Shown piece after piece: positions 16,175 through 25,534 of a stretch of DNA of 64,000 nt; position 1 is the first letter of the stretch, and each line of letters starts with the position of its first letter. Below the pieces are notes generated by a model. It saw only the letters and a list, made by a program, of their open reading frames with translations. It made no database searches and had not been told where the DNA came from. Source of the DNA: LMUY01 sp964244655 (GTDB lineage: Bacteria; Pseudomonadota; Alphaproteobacteria; Acetobacterales; Acetobacteraceae); NCBI GenBank assembly GCA_964244655.1, contig CAXTJU010000006.1:11419-75418 (forward strand), in the 5' to 3' direction. The position numbers and the translations under genes are program-made.

Positions 16175-18226
16175 CTACTTTGGCACGTTGTCCCGCAACT
16201 CCTTCAGCCATACCCGCGCGTTGCCGTCTGACGGCGCGCGCCAGTCACCCCGCGGCGACAGAGACCCGCCGGCGCTGACCTTCGGGCCGTTCGGCATGGC
16301 CGAGCGCTTGAACTGGCTGAACCCAAAGAAGCGTTGCAGAAATATCTCTAGCCAGTAGCGTATCTCCGCCAGCGAGTAGGCGCGCCGGCGCTCCTCCGGG
16401 AAGTTGCCGGGCCAGCCATTCACAGTCGCGTCGCGCCAGGCATGCCAGGCGAGGAACGCCACCTTCGACGGCGCAAATCCGTGGCGCAGCACCTGAAACA
16501 AGTTGAAGTCTTGCAGTTCATACGGACCAATCTTGGCTTCCGTGCTCTGCGGCTTCTGATCTGCATCAGCCGGGACCAATTCGGGAGAAATCTCCGTGCC
16601 GAGAATTACCTCCAGCACTGCACCGGTCTCCGCGCTGAACTGGGCGGAGGCGGCTACCCAGCGGATCAGGTGCTGGATCAGCGTTTTGGGCACGCCAGAG
16701 TTGACGTTGTAGTGCGACATCTGGTCGCCTACGCCGTAGGTGCACCAGCCCAGCGCCAATTCGGATAAGTCCCCGGTGCCAAGCACGATCGCATCCTGGT
16801 AGTTGGCTAGGCGGAACAAGTAATCCGTCCGCAGCCCCGCCTGCACGTTCTCGAACGTCACGTCATAGTGCGGCTCGCCAGACGCGAAAGGGTGTCGCAG
16901 GTCGGCCAGCATCTGCCGCGCCGCCGGGCGGATGTCGATTTCCTCATGCGTCACCCCCAACGCCTGCATCAGCCGCAGGGCATTGGCTTTGGTGGCATCG
17001 CCAGTGGCAAAGCCCGGCAGGGCATAGCCGAGGACGGCCTCGCGAGGCCGGCCCAGCAAGTCCATGGCTTTGGCCGCCACGATCAGCGCATGGGTCGAGT
17101 CAAGGCCGCCGGAGACGCCGATCACCACGCGCTTGACCCCACTCGCCTCCAGCCGCTGCGCCAGGCCGGAGACCTGAATGTTGTAGGCCTCGTAGCAATC
17201 CTGCTCCAGCCGCGCCGGGTCGGCGGGCACGAAGGGGAACCGCTCAACCCGGCGCAGCAGGCCAAGGTCGCCCGAAGGTGGCGCCAGCCGGAAGCCTACG
17301 GTGCGGAATGCCCTGTCGGCGCGACGGGCGTTGTCGTCGAACGTGCCCATCGCAATCCGCTCCTGCCGCAAAAGGCCCAGATCCACGTCCGCCATCACGC
17401 ACCCGGCGGTGCGGGCGAACCGCTCCGTCTCGCCCAGCAGGGCGCCACATTCGTGGATGCTGGCCTGCCCATCCCAGGACAGGTCGGTCGTGGACTCTCC
17501 AACCCCTGCCGCGGCATACACGTAAGCGGCAAGGCAGCGTGCCGATTGCGCCCGGCACAACAGGTTGCGCTGCTCCGCCCGACCGATGGTGATGGGACTG
17601 CCCGAAAGGTTGGCCAGCACCGTGGCCCCGGCCAGCGCGCCCTGCGAACTGGGTGGCACCGGCACCCAGAGGTCCTCGCATACTTCTGCGTGCAGCACGA
17701 GGCCCGGCAAGTCCTCTGCCGCGAACAGCAAATCCGTCCCGAAAGGCGCGTCCTGCCCAGCGACCCGCAGCGACTGGCCGTTGATGCCCTCGCCGGAGAC
17801 GAAGTGGCGGCGCTCGTAAAACTCGCGGTAGTTGGGAAGGTAAGTTTTGGGCACCACACCTAGGATGCAGCCGCGATGCAGGACGATGGCCGCGTTGAAC
17901 AGTCGCCCACCCTGGCGCAGCGGCGCACCCACCAGCAACACCGGCAACAACGCCGCCGAGGCAGCCGCGATGACCCCCAGCGCCCGATCCACGGCGGAAA
18001 GCAGGGCTTCCTGCTGCAGCAAGTCCTCAATCGCGTAACCGGACACGCAGAGTTCGGGGAACACGCCCACCGCAACCCCTTGCGCGTCGCAGTGCCGGGC
18101 GAGTGCCAGGATCTCGTCCGCATTGGCCGCCGGGTCCGCGACGGCGCTGCGCGGCACGCAGGCGGCCACGCGGGCAAAGCCGTGCTGGTAGAGGGAGTGG
18201 AACCGGGCGCGAGGGTCGGCGGTCAT
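16175..18226 (-). CDS. nadE: Glutamine-dependent NAD+ synthetase
   Basis: 683 residues, the length of the long two-domain enzymes. The N-terminal nitrilase-type glutaminase has its Glu in FPELCVSGY, Lys in VVPKTYLPNY and Cys in HAEVCEDLW. The C-terminal synthetase has the pyrophosphate loop VIGVSGGLDSTHALI and LGTGDLSELALGWCTYG. It converts nicotinate adenine dinucleotide, ATP and glutamine to NAD+. I set the start at the ATG at 18226 (MTADPRARFHSLYQHGF), which fits the family; the frame runs on upstream into bluB sequence antisense-like filler. 40 bases after bluB. Confidence 0.96.
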   Translation of the reverse strand: MTADPRARFHSLYQHGFARVAACVPRSAVADPAANADEILALARHCDAQGVAVGVFPELCVSGYAIEDLLQQEALLSAVDRALGVIAAASAALLPVLLVGAPLRQGGRLFNAAIVLHRGCILGVVPKTYLPNYREFYERRHFVSGEGINGQSLRVAGQDAPFGTDLLFAAEDLPGLVLHAEVCEDLWVPVPPSSQGALAGATVLANLSGSPITIGRAEQRNLLCRAQSARCLAAYVYAAAGVGESTTDLSWDGQASIHECGALLGETERFARTAGCVMADVDLGLLRQERIAMGTFDDNARRADRAFRTVGFRLAPPSGDLGLLRRVERFPFVPADPARLEQDCYEAYNIQVSGLAQRLEASGVKRVVIGVSGGLDSTHALIVAAKAMDLLGRPREAVLGYALPGFATGDATKANALRLMQALGVTHEEIDIRPAARQMLADLRHPFASGEPHYDVTFENVQAGLRTDYLFRLANYQDAIVLGTGDLSELALGWCTYGVGDQMSHYNVNSGVPKTLIQHLIRWVAASAQFSAETGAVLEVILGTEISPELVPADADQKPQSTEAKIGPYELQDFNLFQVLRHGFAPSKVAFLAWHAWRDATVNGWPGNFPEERRRAYSLAEIRYWLEIFLQRFFGFSQFKRSAMPNGPKVSAGGSLSPRGDWRAPSDGNARVWLKELRDNVPK

Positions 18227-18266
18227 GACAGCACTCCATCCTTGCGGGCGGCGCAGCGCAAGCCCC

Positions 18267-18905
18267 TCAGCGCCGCAGCCGTTGGGCGGAGGCGCTCCGC
18301 CGGCGCTCCCACCCGGCGCGCTCCAGCTCCGGGCTGTTCTCCTCAGTTTGCGCCGTGCCGAGGCAGAGATAAGCGACCAGCGTCCACTCTGCCGGTACAT
18401 CCAGCGCCTGGGTGACCGCCGCCGGGTCCAGAATGGACACCCAACCCACTCCCAGCCCGGCCGCCCGCGCCGCCAGCCAAAGCGTGTGGACCGCCATGAC
18501 GGCGGAGTAGGCCGCCATCTCCGGCATGGTGCGCCGGCCGAGTGCGTGGCCTTGCGACGGGTCGGATTCAGCGAACACGGCCAGATGGCACGGTGCTTCG
18601 TCCAGCCCGGCGAGCTTGAGCCGGCCATAAAGCGCGGCACGGGGACCGTCCTGCTCGGCCATGGCCTGGGCGTTGCAGGCAAGGAAGCTGGCGCGCACGG
18701 CGGCCCGACGCGCGAGATCCTCGACGGTGACGAAGCGCCAGGGTTGGCTCAGTCCGACGGAGGGGGCGAGAGCGGCGGTGTCGAGCAGGTAGTCCAGCAG
18801 AGCGGCGGGCACCGGGTCGGGGCGGAAATGGCGCACGTCTCGCCGCCAGCGGAACAGGTCGGCGAGTTGGGATTGGAAGGCTGGGGTGAAGCAGGGCGAC
18901 GTCAC
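18267..18905 (-). CDS. bluB: 5,6-dimethylbenzimidazole synthase BluB
   Basis: About 212 residues. BluB breaks down FMNH2 with oxygen to give the lower ligand of vitamin B12. The nitroreductase fold motifs are clear: FRWRRDVRHFRPDPVP, LAPSVGLSQPWRFV, and GWVSILDP near the end. The GTG at 18905 is preferred because it lies six bases after the upstream gene's stop and gives the usual S/T-P-x-F-x-x-x-F-Q start; an ATG 33 bases upstream would overlap that gene. No other cobalamin gene is in the window. Generic nitroreductase is the fallback. Confidence 0.85.
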   Translation of the reverse strand: MTSPCFTPAFQSQLADLFRWRRDVRHFRPDPVPAALLDYLLDTAALAPSVGLSQPWRFVTVEDLARRAAVRASFLACNAQAMAEQDGPRAALYGRLKLAGLDEAPCHLAVFAESDPSQGHALGRRTMPEMAAYSAVMAVHTLWLAARAAGLGVGWVSILDPAAVTQALDVPAEWTLVAYLCLGTAQTEENSPELERAGWERRRSASAQRLRR

Positions 18906-18910
18906 GCCAG

Positions 18911-20014
18911 TCAAGCTAGATCGGGCATGTCTGGCCAATCTCCGGCTGTCTGGCGCCTGCCGCTTGCGGCGGCGGTCCCGACAGAGCCGATCAAGTTATG
19001 CAGTTCCAAGGCGTGCCTGAAGTCTGGTGTCATCTTCTCGCCATTGCGGATGTCTTGCGCGAACCGCGCGTAGAGTTCACCAACGTTCGCGAGTGGCCCT
19101 GTCAATTCAGGGGCAGCAGGCGGGTCTGGTGCGTCGGACGGCACCGTTGTTTCCAGGTAGAGGTCGCCCGCCTGGAAGCCATAGGGATGGCCACCCCGCA
19201 GCCTTACCGAGCCTTCGGTTCCTAGAACCTCGAATGCGAAAGGCGTTGCTCCGGAACGGCCGCCATCCATCTCGGCTGACAGCATGCATCCGCTGTGGAA
19301 CCTTGCCTGGACCGCGAGGTAGTCGGCGGTCGATCTTGCAACGTGCCCTGGCCCGTCGATCAACTTGACCGATTTGTATTTAATGGCGGTCAGCGCATTG
19401 ATCTCGCTGATGCCGCCCAACAGAAAAATCGCGAGGTCGAGCGTGTGGCCGGTCAGGATCGTGGACATCGTGGCGCCGTTCGCCGGATCGCACAGGTAAG
19501 CATACGAGGCCGGGACTTGCGGGCCGTGGCCTTCAGTCGTCGATACGGTGCTGCACGTCAACGGCCGCCCAATTCCGCCTCGGGCTATGATGTCTCGGGC
19601 GCGTCGAACTGCGGGGCTGAAACGGGCCTGCAGGCCGATTGCCGCATGGACGGCGGTTTGCTCAGCCTTGACGGCGATTGCCCGTGCTTCCTCGACGCCC
19701 AGCGCAAGGGGCCACTCGCACAAAACGTGCTTGCCGGCATCCAGCGCCGCGAGGACGATCTCGTTATGGTAGGGCACTTTGACGCACACGGACACGACAT
19801 CAACGTTCGGGCTGCGGATGAGGTCGATCGCGTTGCCATGGCATTCATCAACGGCGAACGCTCTCCCAGCCACGCGGGCGGTTTCCACGTTGCTTGTAGC
19901 CAAAGCGGCGAGCGTGATGCCGGGAAGCGCCTTAATGGCAGGAATGTGCGAGAGCTTGGCCCAGCTCCGCTCGGCATTTGCCCCGATCAAGCCGATCCGC
20001 AAAGGATGATCCAT
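18911..20014 (-). CDS. Gfo/Idh/MocA family oxidoreductase
   Basis: 367 residues. The N-terminal Rossmann fold begins LRIGLIGANAERSWAKLSHIPAI, and GKHVLCEWPLALGVEEA holds the family's EKP-like motif (here E-W-P, with Trp replacing Lys). The C-terminal alpha/beta domain follows. The E-W-P change, the GANAERSW start and the TILTGHTLDLAIFLLG segment resemble the Gal80-like subgroup, some of which bind NADP without dehydrogenase activity. Likely a sugar or polyol-related protein, substrate unknown. Slightly lower GC than neighbours. It precedes bluB by six bases, so they may be co-transcribed, although the link is not obvious. Confidence 0.85.
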   Translation of the reverse strand: MDHPLRIGLIGANAERSWAKLSHIPAIKALPGITLAALATSNVETARVAGRAFAVDECHGNAIDLIRSPNVDVVSVCVKVPYHNEIVLAALDAGKHVLCEWPLALGVEEARAIAVKAEQTAVHAAIGLQARFSPAVRRARDIIARGGIGRPLTCSTVSTTEGHGPQVPASYAYLCDPANGATMSTILTGHTLDLAIFLLGGISEINALTAIKYKSVKLIDGPGHVARSTADYLAVQARFHSGCMLSAEMDGGRSGATPFAFEVLGTEGSVRLRGGHPYGFQAGDLYLETTVPSDAPDPPAAPELTGPLANVGELYARFAQDIRNGEKMTPDFRHALELHNLIGSVGTAAASGRRQTAGDWPDMPDLA

Positions 20015-20184
20015 CGTCTCGCCTTCTCGACCAAGTGTTGTGGTGCCATCGACGGACGCCGGCCAGCGCTCTGCGACCGCAGGAAGCAGCCAGGCTGCAA
20101 TCCGGTCTCCTGCCGCACTTCAGCGTAGGACGCTGCGGCAGCCCGCACTAGCCGCCCGGGTTGGGTGTGCTACAGCACCCCGTC

Positions 20185-21141
20185 ATGCGTTCGTTCCTGG
20201 ACTTCGAGAAACCTATCGCCGAGCTGGAAGCCAAGATCGGCGAGCTGCAGCAGATGCAGGAGCCCGGCGGCATCAACATCGCCGAGGAGATCGCCCGGCT
20301 CACCGACAAGGTGGACCGCCAGTTGCGCGGCACCTACGCGCGCCTCACCCCCTGGCAGAAAGCGCAGGTCGCCCGCCATCCGGACCGGCCCAAGGCGCTG
20401 GCCTACCTGCACGCCCTCATCACCGATTTCACGGCCCTCGCCGGAGACCGGGCCTTCGCCGAGGACGCCGCAGTCGTGGGTGGGCTGGGCCGGTTCGACG
20501 GGCGGCCTGTGGTGGTCATCGGCACTGAGAAGGGCACGGACACCGACAGCCGGGTCCGCCACAACTTTGGCATGGCCAAGCCGGAGGGCTACCGCAAGGT
20601 GCGCCGCCTGCTGGAACTTGCAGGGCGGTTCAGCCTGCCGGTGCTGACCTTCGTCGACACCGCCGGCGCCTTCCCTGGCATTGAGGCGGAGGCGCGCGGC
20701 CAGGCGGAGGCCATCGCCCGCTCCGTCGAGGCCTGCCTGGACGCACCGGTGCCGATCATCGCCACCATCATCGGCGAGGGTGGCTCCGGCGGCGCCATCG
20801 CGCTCGCCACCGGAGACCGCGTACTGATGCTGGAGCATGCGATCTACTCCGTCATCTCGCCGGAAGGCTGCGCCTCCATCCTGTGGCGGGACGCGGCCCA
20901 GGCGCCCCTGGCGGCCGAGGCGCTGCGGCTGACGGCGGAGGATTTGCGCGGACTCCGGTTGATTGATGCCGTGGTAGCCGAGCCGCTGGGCGGCGCGCAC
21001 CGGGACGCGGCCGCCGCCATCGCCATGGCGGGGGATGCGGTGCGGTCGGCGCTGGCCGAGCTGGCTGGGCTGGACGGCCCCACCCTGCTGCTGCGACGGC
21101 GCGAGAAGTTCCTCGCCATGGGCCGTGAGGGTCTCGGCTGA
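20185..21141 (+). CDS. accA: Acetyl-CoA carboxylase carboxyltransferase subunit alpha
   Basis: 318 residues, the normal length. MRSFLDFEKPIAELEAKI begins the family; RPKALAYLHALITDF, GGLGRFDGRPVVVIG, TFVDTAGAFPGIEAE and IGEGGSGGAIALATGDRV are the carboxyltransferase signatures. With AccD, encoded elsewhere, it transfers carboxyl from carboxybiotin to acetyl-CoA. The ATG at 20185 is chosen over an in-frame TTG at 20161 since family members start at this residue. The 170-base gap upstream shows no other feature I can support. Confidence 0.97.
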   Translation: MRSFLDFEKPIAELEAKIGELQQMQEPGGINIAEEIARLTDKVDRQLRGTYARLTPWQKAQVARHPDRPKALAYLHALITDFTALAGDRAFAEDAAVVGGLGRFDGRPVVVIGTEKGTDTDSRVRHNFGMAKPEGYRKVRRLLELAGRFSLPVLTFVDTAGAFPGIEAEARGQAEAIARSVEACLDAPVPIIATIIGEGGSGGAIALATGDRVLMLEHAIYSVISPEGCASILWRDAAQAPLAAEALRLTAEDLRGLRLIDAVVAEPLGGAHRDAAAAIAMAGDAVRSALAELAGLDGPTLLLRRREKFLAMGREGLG

Positions 21142-21144
21142 GGG

Positions 21145-21414
21145 TCAGGACCGCAGGGCGTAGCCGCGTGCCGCCATGCAGGCCAGCATCTGGTCGTGCT
21201 CCGGCTTGTCCGAGGCGAACGCGGCGGCGAAGGCCGAGGTCGGCGAGGCGTTGGCCTTGCGGGTCAGCGCCGAGTCCACGTCCTTGTGGCAGCGCAGCAG
21301 GTCGGCCCGGTAGCGCGGTGCCGCATGGTCTCCCGCCAGCGGCGGGTCATACGCGACGCACCCGGTGAGCAGCAGGGCGAGGCCGAGCAAGACGGGGGCG
21401 AGGGGACGGATCAT
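21145..21414 (-). CDS. Small lipoprotein
   Basis: 89 residues with signal peptide and lipobox LLTGC. The rest is short and polar with two Cys (LLRCHKDVD and MLACMAARGY), which may form one disulfide. I chose the ATG at 21414, which has GGAG just upstream; an ATG at 21423 is equally in frame. Convergent with accA, three bases between the stops. The pattern C-x-x-D-V-D and MLACM-x-x-RGY occurs in other small alphaproteobacterial lipoproteins; role unknown. Confidence 0.7.
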   Translation of the reverse strand: MIRPLAPVLLGLALLLTGCVAYDPPLAGDHAAPRYRADLLRCHKDVDSALTRKANASPTSAFAAAFASDKPEHDQMLACMAARGYALRS

Positions 21415-21454
21415 AGGCTCCATGTCGCCGGACCGTGTTACCCGTGTGTGACCG

Positions 21455-21928
21455 ATGAGGCGCGCCGCCCTCCTGCTCGGCACGTGCGGCATGGCCGCTG
21501 TCTGGCTGCTGTGGCGGCGGCTGGCCGCCGAAATCCCGCTGCCACCGGAGGGCGCCAGCCTCTCGGTGCGGCTGGGGCTGGCCTGCGCCTTCCTGCTGCC
21601 GCCAGCCGGCCTGCTGTGGGCGATGCTGCTGGTGCGCATGGCGGCCAGGTTCGCGGGACGAGCCAGCCTGGAGGAGGCGACCCGGCCGGTGGTGGCGGAC
21701 AGCGCGACCCACTTGCTGGTGTTCGCGGTGGCGCTGCTGGCGCTGGCGGCGCAGCTGGATGCGGCGCGGATGCCGGCGGCGTTGGCGCTGGCTGCAGTAT
21801 TCATGGTAGGACGGATAGCATTCTGGGCGGGCGCACTCGTTTTGCCGGTGGGCGGCGCGTTCGGCACGGCAGTCACACTGGCCGCCACCGCGGGCACTCT
21901 GGGTTGGGCTGCTGCAGTCGCTTGGTAA
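21455..21928 (+). CDS. MAPEG-like integral membrane protein
   Basis: 157 residues with four hydrophobic helices (RAALLLGTCGMAAVWLLW, VRLGLACAFLLPPAGLLWAM, THLLVFAVALLALAAQL, FGTAVTLAATAGTLGWAA). Topology, size and the polar V-V-A-D-S-A-T-H-L-L-V-F segment resemble MAPEG proteins (membrane-associated eicosanoid/glutathione metabolism), where the equivalent site is N-T-V/L-E-Q. The glutathione-binding Arg and Glu are not clearly conserved, so enzymatic activity is doubtful. Divergent from the small lipoprotein gene. Confidence 0.55.
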   Translation: MRRAALLLGTCGMAAVWLLWRRLAAEIPLPPEGASLSVRLGLACAFLLPPAGLLWAMLLVRMAARFAGRASLEEATRPVVADSATHLLVFAVALLALAAQLDAARMPAALALAAVFMVGRIAFWAGALVLPVGGAFGTAVTLAATAGTLGWAAAVAW

Positions 21929-22015
21929 GTTCATCGACTTCCCGAACACACATTGATCAATTGAAGCGATCTAAGATTGTAGATGAAGCTTGCTGCATGT
22001 GTGAGCACTCGAAAG

Positions 22016-22156
22016 ATGACAAGAATGGGCAGCTTGGTCGGACTTGTCGCATTTATGGTTTTCGGCTGGTCAGCTTTCAGCATATTCAAGGGCGTTAATA
22101 CGAAGAGCAGCGGTACCAGAGCTATGGATGGTCGAAGTAGATACCTGCATCAGTAA
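22016..22156 (+). CDS. Possible 46-residue single-span membrane protein
   Basis: An ATG-to-TAA frame in the AT-rich gap after the MAPEG-like gene. Residues 5-22 (GSLVGLVAFMVFGWSAFS) could form one transmembrane helix, followed by a polar basic tail. An internal ATG at 22025 is an alternative. There is no convincing ribosome-binding site (only GAAAG next to the ATG), and no family is recognised, so this may be chance. The rest of 21929-22214 is AT-rich, with no other supported feature. Confidence 0.25.
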   Translation: MTRMGSLVGLVAFMVFGWSAFSIFKGVNTKSSGTRAMDGRSRYLHQ

Positions 22157-22214
22157 ATAAGATATTTTGAAACTACAACAATGTAGTTCGTCGTTACTCT
22201 CTAATGTTGCATCG

Positions 22215-23573
22215 TCAACGCGCTAACAGCCGCGAGAAGCTGGCCACTCCGGCGCCGCCGGCGAAGCACGCGCCCACCGCCAGCGCGAGCGCCGGGCCGT
22301 GCAGGGCGGAGAGGCCGAAGCACAGCGCCACCAACGCCGCCCCGGTGGACTGCCCCACCAGCCGCGAGGTGGCGACAATGCCGCTGGCGCCGCCGCTGCG
22401 TTCAGGTGGGGCGGACGCCATGATCGCCCGCAAATTGGGCGACTGATAGAACCCGAACCCGGCGCCGCACACCGCCATGCGCCACACGATCGCCCAATCG
22501 TCCGGATGGCCCGGGAGCGTCGCTAGCAGCAGCAGCCCAGCGCACAGCACTGCCATGCCGACGCCGCACAGGATGGCGGGCGGGAAACGGTCCGACATCG
22601 GCCCGGCGACCGGCGCCATCAGCGCTGTCAGCACTGGCCAGGGCGTCAGCAGCAACCCCGTCTGCACCGCTGTGCGCCCCAGCCCGTTCTGGAAATAGAA
22701 CGGCAAGGACACGAAGGAGAGGCCCTGCGCCGCGAACGCGCAGGCGGCGGTGGCGGAGGATAGCGCAAAGAGCGGCCGCCGGTAGAGATCGACCGGCAGC
22801 ATGGGCGCCGCCATTCCCAGTTGCCGCCGCACCAGCAACACGCCGAACCCGGCCGAACCCGCCAGCATCGCCGCCGTGGCCAGGCCGGACGCGGAGTGCG
22901 CCGCCTCGCCGATGCCCAGCACCAGCAGCCCGAACGTGCCGGCGTTGAGCACCGCGCTGGCCACATCGAACCGGTGGCCGCCAAGCGGCGTCACGGGCAG
23001 GGCGCGCACGGCCAGCGCCAGCGCGCCCAGCCCGAGCGGCACGTTGATGGCAAACAGCCACGGCCAGGACGCGATGGACAGGATGCCGGCGGCCACGGTG
23101 GGGCCGATGGCTGTCGCAGTCGCCACCACCATGGCATTCATGCCGACACCGCGGCCGAGTTGGCGGGCAGGGTAGATGAAGCGGATCAGCGCCGTGTTGA
23201 CGCTCATCACCCCGGCCGACCCCAGTCCTTGCAGCACCCGCGCCGCCGTGAGCGTCGGCAGCGACCAGCTCAGCGCGCAGGCGAGGGAGGCGGCGATGAA
23301 CAGCGCCAGCCCCCAGCTGTACACCCGGCGATACCCCACGATCTCGCCGACCGAGGCCAGCGGCAGCAGGCTCGCGACCAGGGCGAGCTGGTAGGCGTTC
23401 ACCACCCAGATGGACGCTGCCGGCGTCGCGTGGACATCGACCGCGATGGTGGGCAGCACGGCGTTGGCGATGGACGTGTCAAGCGAGGCCAGGCCCATGG
23501 CGACGACGATGGTAGCGACCGCCGACCGGCGGCGGGCGGGGGCGAGGCCGTCAAATGGGATGGTGTCAGGCAT
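22215..23573 (-). CDS. MFS exporter, DHA2-like
   Basis: 452 residues with about 12-14 hydrophobic helices. DTSIANAVLPTIAVDVHATPAA, the motif GEIVGYRRVYSWGL and ARVLQGLGSAGVMSVNTALI place it in the drug:H+ antiporter-2 branch (EmrB/QacA-like). The ATG at 23573 gives the family start (MPDTIPFDGLAPARRRSAV); the frame reads on upstream only as antisense of the GNAT gene. It is clearly paralogous to the transporter at 62424-63884 along its full length. Substrate unknown. Confidence 0.85.
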   Translation of the reverse strand: MPDTIPFDGLAPARRRSAVATIVVAMGLASLDTSIANAVLPTIAVDVHATPAASIWVVNAYQLALVASLLPLASVGEIVGYRRVYSWGLALFIAASLACALSWSLPTLTAARVLQGLGSAGVMSVNTALIRFIYPARQLGRGVGMNAMVVATATAIGPTVAAGILSIASWPWLFAINVPLGLGALALAVRALPVTPLGGHRFDVASAVLNAGTFGLLVLGIGEAAHSASGLATAAMLAGSAGFGVLLVRRQLGMAAPMLPVDLYRRPLFALSSATAACAFAAQGLSFVSLPFYFQNGLGRTAVQTGLLLTPWPVLTALMAPVAGPMSDRFPPAILCGVGMAVLCAGLLLLATLPGHPDDWAIVWRMAVCGAGFGFYQSPNLRAIMASAPPERSGGASGIVATSRLVGQSTGAALVALCFGLSALHGPALALAVGACFAGGAGVASFSRLLAR

Positions 23574-23681
23574 CACGGCATAGTCCCGCGCCAGCCGTGC
23601 TGCGTCCAGGGCTGTTGAACAGTTTGCCCCGGAAGCGACGCTGGCTTTCCCTTGTCCTAACCGCCCTGCATGAGGTGGTTC

Positions 23682-24251
23682 ATGGCCGAGCCCACTCCCA
23701 TCCTGACGACGACCCGGCTTGTCCTGCGACCGCTCGGCCTGTCCGATGCACCCGCCCTGCAAGCGCTGTTTCCGCGCTGGGAGATCGTTCGCTATCTCGC
23801 AAAAATCCCCTGGCCTTACCCGGCGGATGGTGCGCTGGCCTACCTCCGCGACATCGTGCTGCCGGCGGTGGCGGCGGGCACGGCCTGGCATTGGTCCATC
23901 CGCCCGCTGAGCGCACCCGGCGCGCTGATCGGCGCCATCGCGCTGGTGGACAAGCCTGGCGACAACCGCGGTTTCTGGCTCGACCCGGCATGGCAGGGCA
24001 AAGGCTTGATGACGGAGGCCGCGGACCGGGTGACGGAGTTCTGGTTCGAGACGCTCGGCCGCCCCATCCTGCAAGCGCCGAAAGCAGCGGCGAACGAACC
24101 CTCCCGCCGCATCTCCGAGCGGAGCGGGATGCGGCTCGTCGGGCAGGCTGAGCGGGACTACGTGGCGGGTCGGCTGCCGGGAGAGCTGTGGGAGATCACT
24201 CGCGAGGAGTGGCGCAGCCGGCGTCCGGCGCTTGCGTCGGGACCGCCTTGA
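23682..24251 (+). CDS. GNAT family N-acetyltransferase
   Basis: 189 residues. LTTTRLVLRPLGLSDAPALQAL is the usual RimJ/RimL-type opening; GFWLDPAWQGKGLMTEAADRV is motif A with the acetyl-CoA loop, and NEPSRRISERSGM is motif B. The likely reaction is acetylation of an amino group of a protein or small molecule. I prefer the ATG at 23682, which has GAGGTGG upstream, over 23670. Its 3' end overlaps the convergent MFS gene by 56 bases. Confidence 0.82.
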   Translation: MAEPTPILTTTRLVLRPLGLSDAPALQALFPRWEIVRYLAKIPWPYPADGALAYLRDIVLPAVAAGTAWHWSIRPLSAPGALIGAIALVDKPGDNRGFWLDPAWQGKGLMTEAADRVTEFWFETLGRPILQAPKAAANEPSRRISERSGMRLVGQAERDYVAGRLPGELWEITREEWRSRRPALASGPP

Positions 24252-25452
24252 AGCTGCGGATGTCGCGTGACCCCAGCAGCACAGCGACGCTGCCCAGGAC
24301 AATGGCAGCGCCGATGCCGAAGGAACGCTGGACGCCGATCCATCCGGCGAACGGCCCGCACAGGGCATAGCCGACCGGTGCCGAGCCGACTGCAACCAGG
24401 GTCAGGATGGAACTGACCCGCGACAGCAGAGCTTCCGGAACGCTTACCTGCATTGCGGTCGTCAGGGTGACGCTTAGCACCGCGACGGCGCCGCCGAACA
24501 GGAAACTGCCAAAGCCTATGGCTGTCACAGGCGCGGTGAATGCCAGCAGGATCAGCGGAACAGCAAGCACAGCCGTTGCCGCTTCAATGGCCAAGCCCGG
24601 CCGTGTCAGCCTCGCGCGAAGGGCGAGCAGGCCGCCCATAAGGCTGCCCAGGCCGCTGGCCGACAACACCAACCCCCACAGCTGCGGCCCATGGGGCATG
24701 GCTGCGAACGTGACGGCGCCAAGAATGACGAATGGGGCGAAGGCGAACAGGTTAAGCAGTAGGAATTGGCCCGCGATGAGCTGCAGCCAGCGATGGCGCG
24801 AAAACTCGCGCCATCCGGCGCGGTACTCGGCCAGGAACGACGCAGCCGGCGGCCGCTCGATGGCCGTGACCCGCATGGCGACCAGGCAGAGCGCGCTCAC
24901 TCCATAGGAGACAGCATCGAGCCCGATCGCCAGCGGCGCGCCGCCGAAGCCGACCAGCAGCCCGCCCAGGGATGGCCCCAGCACGAAGGCCAGCGAGTTC
25001 GCGATGCTCATGATGCTGTTGGCCGCCTGCACCCGCTCGGCGCCCACGACTTGCAGCACCAGGCCGTTCTCCGCCGGCATGTAGAATGCGCTGCCCACGC
25101 CGGCGCAAGCGGTCAGCGCCATGACCATCGCCAAAGAAGGATGGCTGGACGCCAGCAAAACCGCCAATGCACCCTGACTCACGAGACGCAGGAGATCGGA
25201 CGCGACCATGATGGGCCGTCGCGACCAGAGGTCGCCCACGACTCCGCCGGCCAGCATCAGCACGATGGTCGGGGCGGCTCCTGCCATCAGCACGAGCCCG
25301 ATGCCGGTGGCCGAAGCGCCTGTCGCGAGCAGCGCGAAGCTGAGTGCCACCGGTGCGGCGGCCGTGCCGAGCCCCGAGACGCTGATGGCGGCGAGGAACA
25401 ATGCGAAGGGGCGTTGCCGCAGCAGCGCAGCCGTGTCGCCCTGCACCTTCAT
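24196..25452 (-). CDS. MFS transporter, DHA3/EntS-like
   Basis: 418 residues with 12 hydrophobic segments. The short N-terminus LLRQRPFALFLAAISVSGLG, GGVVGDLWSRRPIMVASDLLR and the split around SFLAEYRAGWREFSRHRWLQ are typical of the DHA3 group (EntS, MefA), which export siderophores or macrolides. Substrate unknown; no biosynthetic cluster adjoins. The protein ends within the convergent GNAT gene. Confidence 0.85.
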   Translation of the reverse strand: MKVQGDTAALLRQRPFALFLAAISVSGLGTAAAPVALSFALLATGASATGIGLVLMAGAAPTIVLMLAGGVVGDLWSRRPIMVASDLLRLVSQGALAVLLASSHPSLAMVMALTACAGVGSAFYMPAENGLVLQVVGAERVQAANSIMSIANSLAFVLGPSLGGLLVGFGGAPLAIGLDAVSYGVSALCLVAMRVTAIERPPAASFLAEYRAGWREFSRHRWLQLIAGQFLLLNLFAFAPFVILGAVTFAAMPHGPQLWGLVLSASGLGSLMGGLLALRARLTRPGLAIEAATAVLAVPLILLAFTAPVTAIGFGSFLFGGAVAVLSVTLTTAMQVSVPEALLSRVSSILTLVAVGSAPVGYALCGPFAGWIGVQRSFGIGAAIVLGSVAVLLGSRDIRSFKAVPTQAPDAGCATPRE

Positions 25453-25534
25453 GCGCTGTTGGAGGTCACGACCCAGCTGCCCGGCGCGGCGGGGCGGCTA
25501 TGGCTGGAAATACCCGCATAGCTGAGGCCGTCAG

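Noticed and set aside
18227..18682. N-terminal extension of nadE across bluB
   Set aside because: Extension is antisense-like, Pro/Arg-rich; the family start is the ATG at 18226.
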